Assembly: GCF_015832195.1 (NCBI RefSeq)
Contig: NC_052017.1
Location: forward strand, 105,244,429-105,308,428
DNA: 64,000 nt
Reading direction: 5' to 3'
DNA from: Motacilla alba alba
Lineage: Eukaryota; Chordata; Aves; Passeriformes; Motacillidae
A program made the position numbers and the translations under genes. How positions within the stretch are numbered: the first letter of the stretch is position 1; every line of letters starts with the position of its first letter. The notes beneath the pieces are model-generated. The model was not told the origin of the DNA. It ran no database searches and saw only the letters and a list, made by a program, of their open reading frames with translations. This document shows positions 62,779 through 64,000 of the stretch, piece after piece.

Positions 62779-64000
62779 GTGAATGCTATCTCATGTAGGA
62801 AGACCTGGAAAACAATAACTGCCTAATCAATCAAGTGGAATAGAACAAAGTGGTCTCTGTGTAAATAAGAAACTAATTCTGGTACTGTAAAAAGAGTAGA
62901 ATAGAGAAGAAAGCAAAGAAATCTTGAAGTATGCAGAACAAGATTATCTGAGTAGTATATTTTTGTTGAAATTATATGGAAAAGCATATTTTAAAAAGCA
63001 ACATCCCCATTGCAGAATATTAGTCTCACACGGAGATACATAAATTTATATATGCTTTATCAAATGCATAAAAGATCAGGTCAAAAAAAAAAAAGGTGGA
63101 ATTCAGAAGAGTATGAAACTCTCATTCCCAGGGGCCAAAAGCAGAGCTGCTGTGAGAAGGCACAACTCCATTTAGTCCCAGGTGGGCAGTACAATATCCT
63201 GTTGCTGGGAAAAAGAGCCTTGTGTATTACTGTTGGTTAGGCCCATAGCAAACATTACCTTTCTAGCACCAATGACTCTAGACAAGGGCTCTATTTTATG
63301 TCTGTTCAGTGTTCATATCAAATGGAGTACAAATGGGCTGGGGTTTGTGCTACCTCATTTTCTGTACTACAATTCTGAAATTTCTGAGACACCAGATTTG
63401 GTTAACTTGTGGATTTTCCAGTAGTCACTAGGACTGGCTGGAAAAGGAAGTGTGAATTATTCTTGCAATTAGCTCTGACTCTAAGGCAGATAATCATCAT
63501 TGTAAAGTGCATTAAATATAACCTGCAGCTATTTGATCTCATGCTCTAACTCTCTCAGCTCTTCTAAGCTAAACAAAGGTGGGCGAATCAATAGTGAGAT
63601 GGTTTTGTTCCAGGAGAAGAAGAGCATGTGCAAGTCAAGTGGAACAATATTGCCTTTTGTATCATTATTGAATAGATGTCCCTGCACCCTGCATTGCAGT
63701 GATAATCTAAATGAAGTGCTCCATGTATTTTGGAACCTCTGAGGCTCCACCACTACTATGTCTATGCTGGGATGTCACTTCTCTCTAGACCCTGCAGGTT
63801 TTTCCTTGTGCTCATCCCTATGACACAACAGCTTGATGTGGTGGCAAACAGCAGGCCTGTATAAGGGCCTGAGTCTTGGTTCAACATAGGCACAGGAAAG
63901 CTAACAGCTCTTCATGAAAACAGAAGCAACAGTGAAAAAGAATTCTATGGATCACGACTATTTTCTTGCACCTATTTCAGCAATCCTAACTGTCTCAGTA

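Larger units (their letters stand above)
57420..64000. other. Intergenic DNA upstream of NPC1
   Basis: Apart from the old CR1, the G-rich tract and a T run, I see nothing that I can call. In human the next gene on this side is ANKRD29; I looked for ankyrin-repeat exons on the minus strand and found none, so that gene must lie beyond the window. Open frames of 60-112 codons (for example 59284-59622 +) lack any recognisable motif. Confidence 0.6.

Noticed and set aside
57420..64000. Search for ANKRD29 exons expected from human gene order
   Set aside because: No minus strand frame shows ankyrin-repeat motifs; the gene probably starts or ends beyond 64000.

Overview
The window is nuclear DNA of a bird. 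The evidence is GT-AG split vertebrate genes, several CR1 LINE fragments, LTR pieces of avian type and compact introns. I cannot name the species. The TG...CA solo LTR at about 22.3-22.8 kb resembles a family I know from neoavian and passerine genomes (from memory, not searched). Gene order matches the RIOK3 - RMC1 - NPC1 block of human 18q11.2, and all three genes are complete from start to stop codon.

Layout. (1) 1-360: end of a CR1 element with a local duplication. (2) 480-1180: CpG-island promoter, then RIOK3 on the + strand, 13 coding exons (739-9906, 515 codons), an atypical RIO-family kinase. (3) 9907-12600: RIOK3 3' UTR and spacer. (4) 12600-13160: CpG-island promoter of RMC1, then 20 coding exons on the + strand (12762-29510, 699 codons). 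The first exon adds a low-complexity stretch absent from the human protein. Its introns hold CR1 copies, a solo LTR and a second short LTR-like or retrocopy-like insert. (5) 29511-30065: a 555-bp tail-to-tail gap in which the two mRNAs probably overlap. (6) NPC1 on the - strand, 25 coding exons (56413 down to 30066, 1284 codons), with two CR1 copies in its introns and a CpG island at 55.85-57.25 kb that carries a short minisatellite. (7) 57.4-64 kb: no gene that I can support; an old broken CR1, a G16 tract and a T26 tract.

How the genes fit together. RMC1 is the regulatory subunit of the MON1-CCZ1 exchange factor that activates RAB7 on late endosomes, and that complex is known to be needed for NPC1-dependent cholesterol export from lysosomes. 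The two convergent neighbours therefore work in one pathway. RIOK3 (40S ribosome maturation, modulation of RNA-sensor signalling) has no obvious link to them.

All three gene models were built by hand: every splice junction used is GT-AG, reading phase is kept across every junction, and lengths sit close to the human proteins as I remember them (519, 657 and 1278 aa). I found no new biological system here. The most interesting items are the RMC1 N-terminal extension, the probable 3' overlap of RMC1 and NPC1, the retro-insert 23 bp from an RMC1 splice acceptor and the repeat block in the NPC1 promoter.
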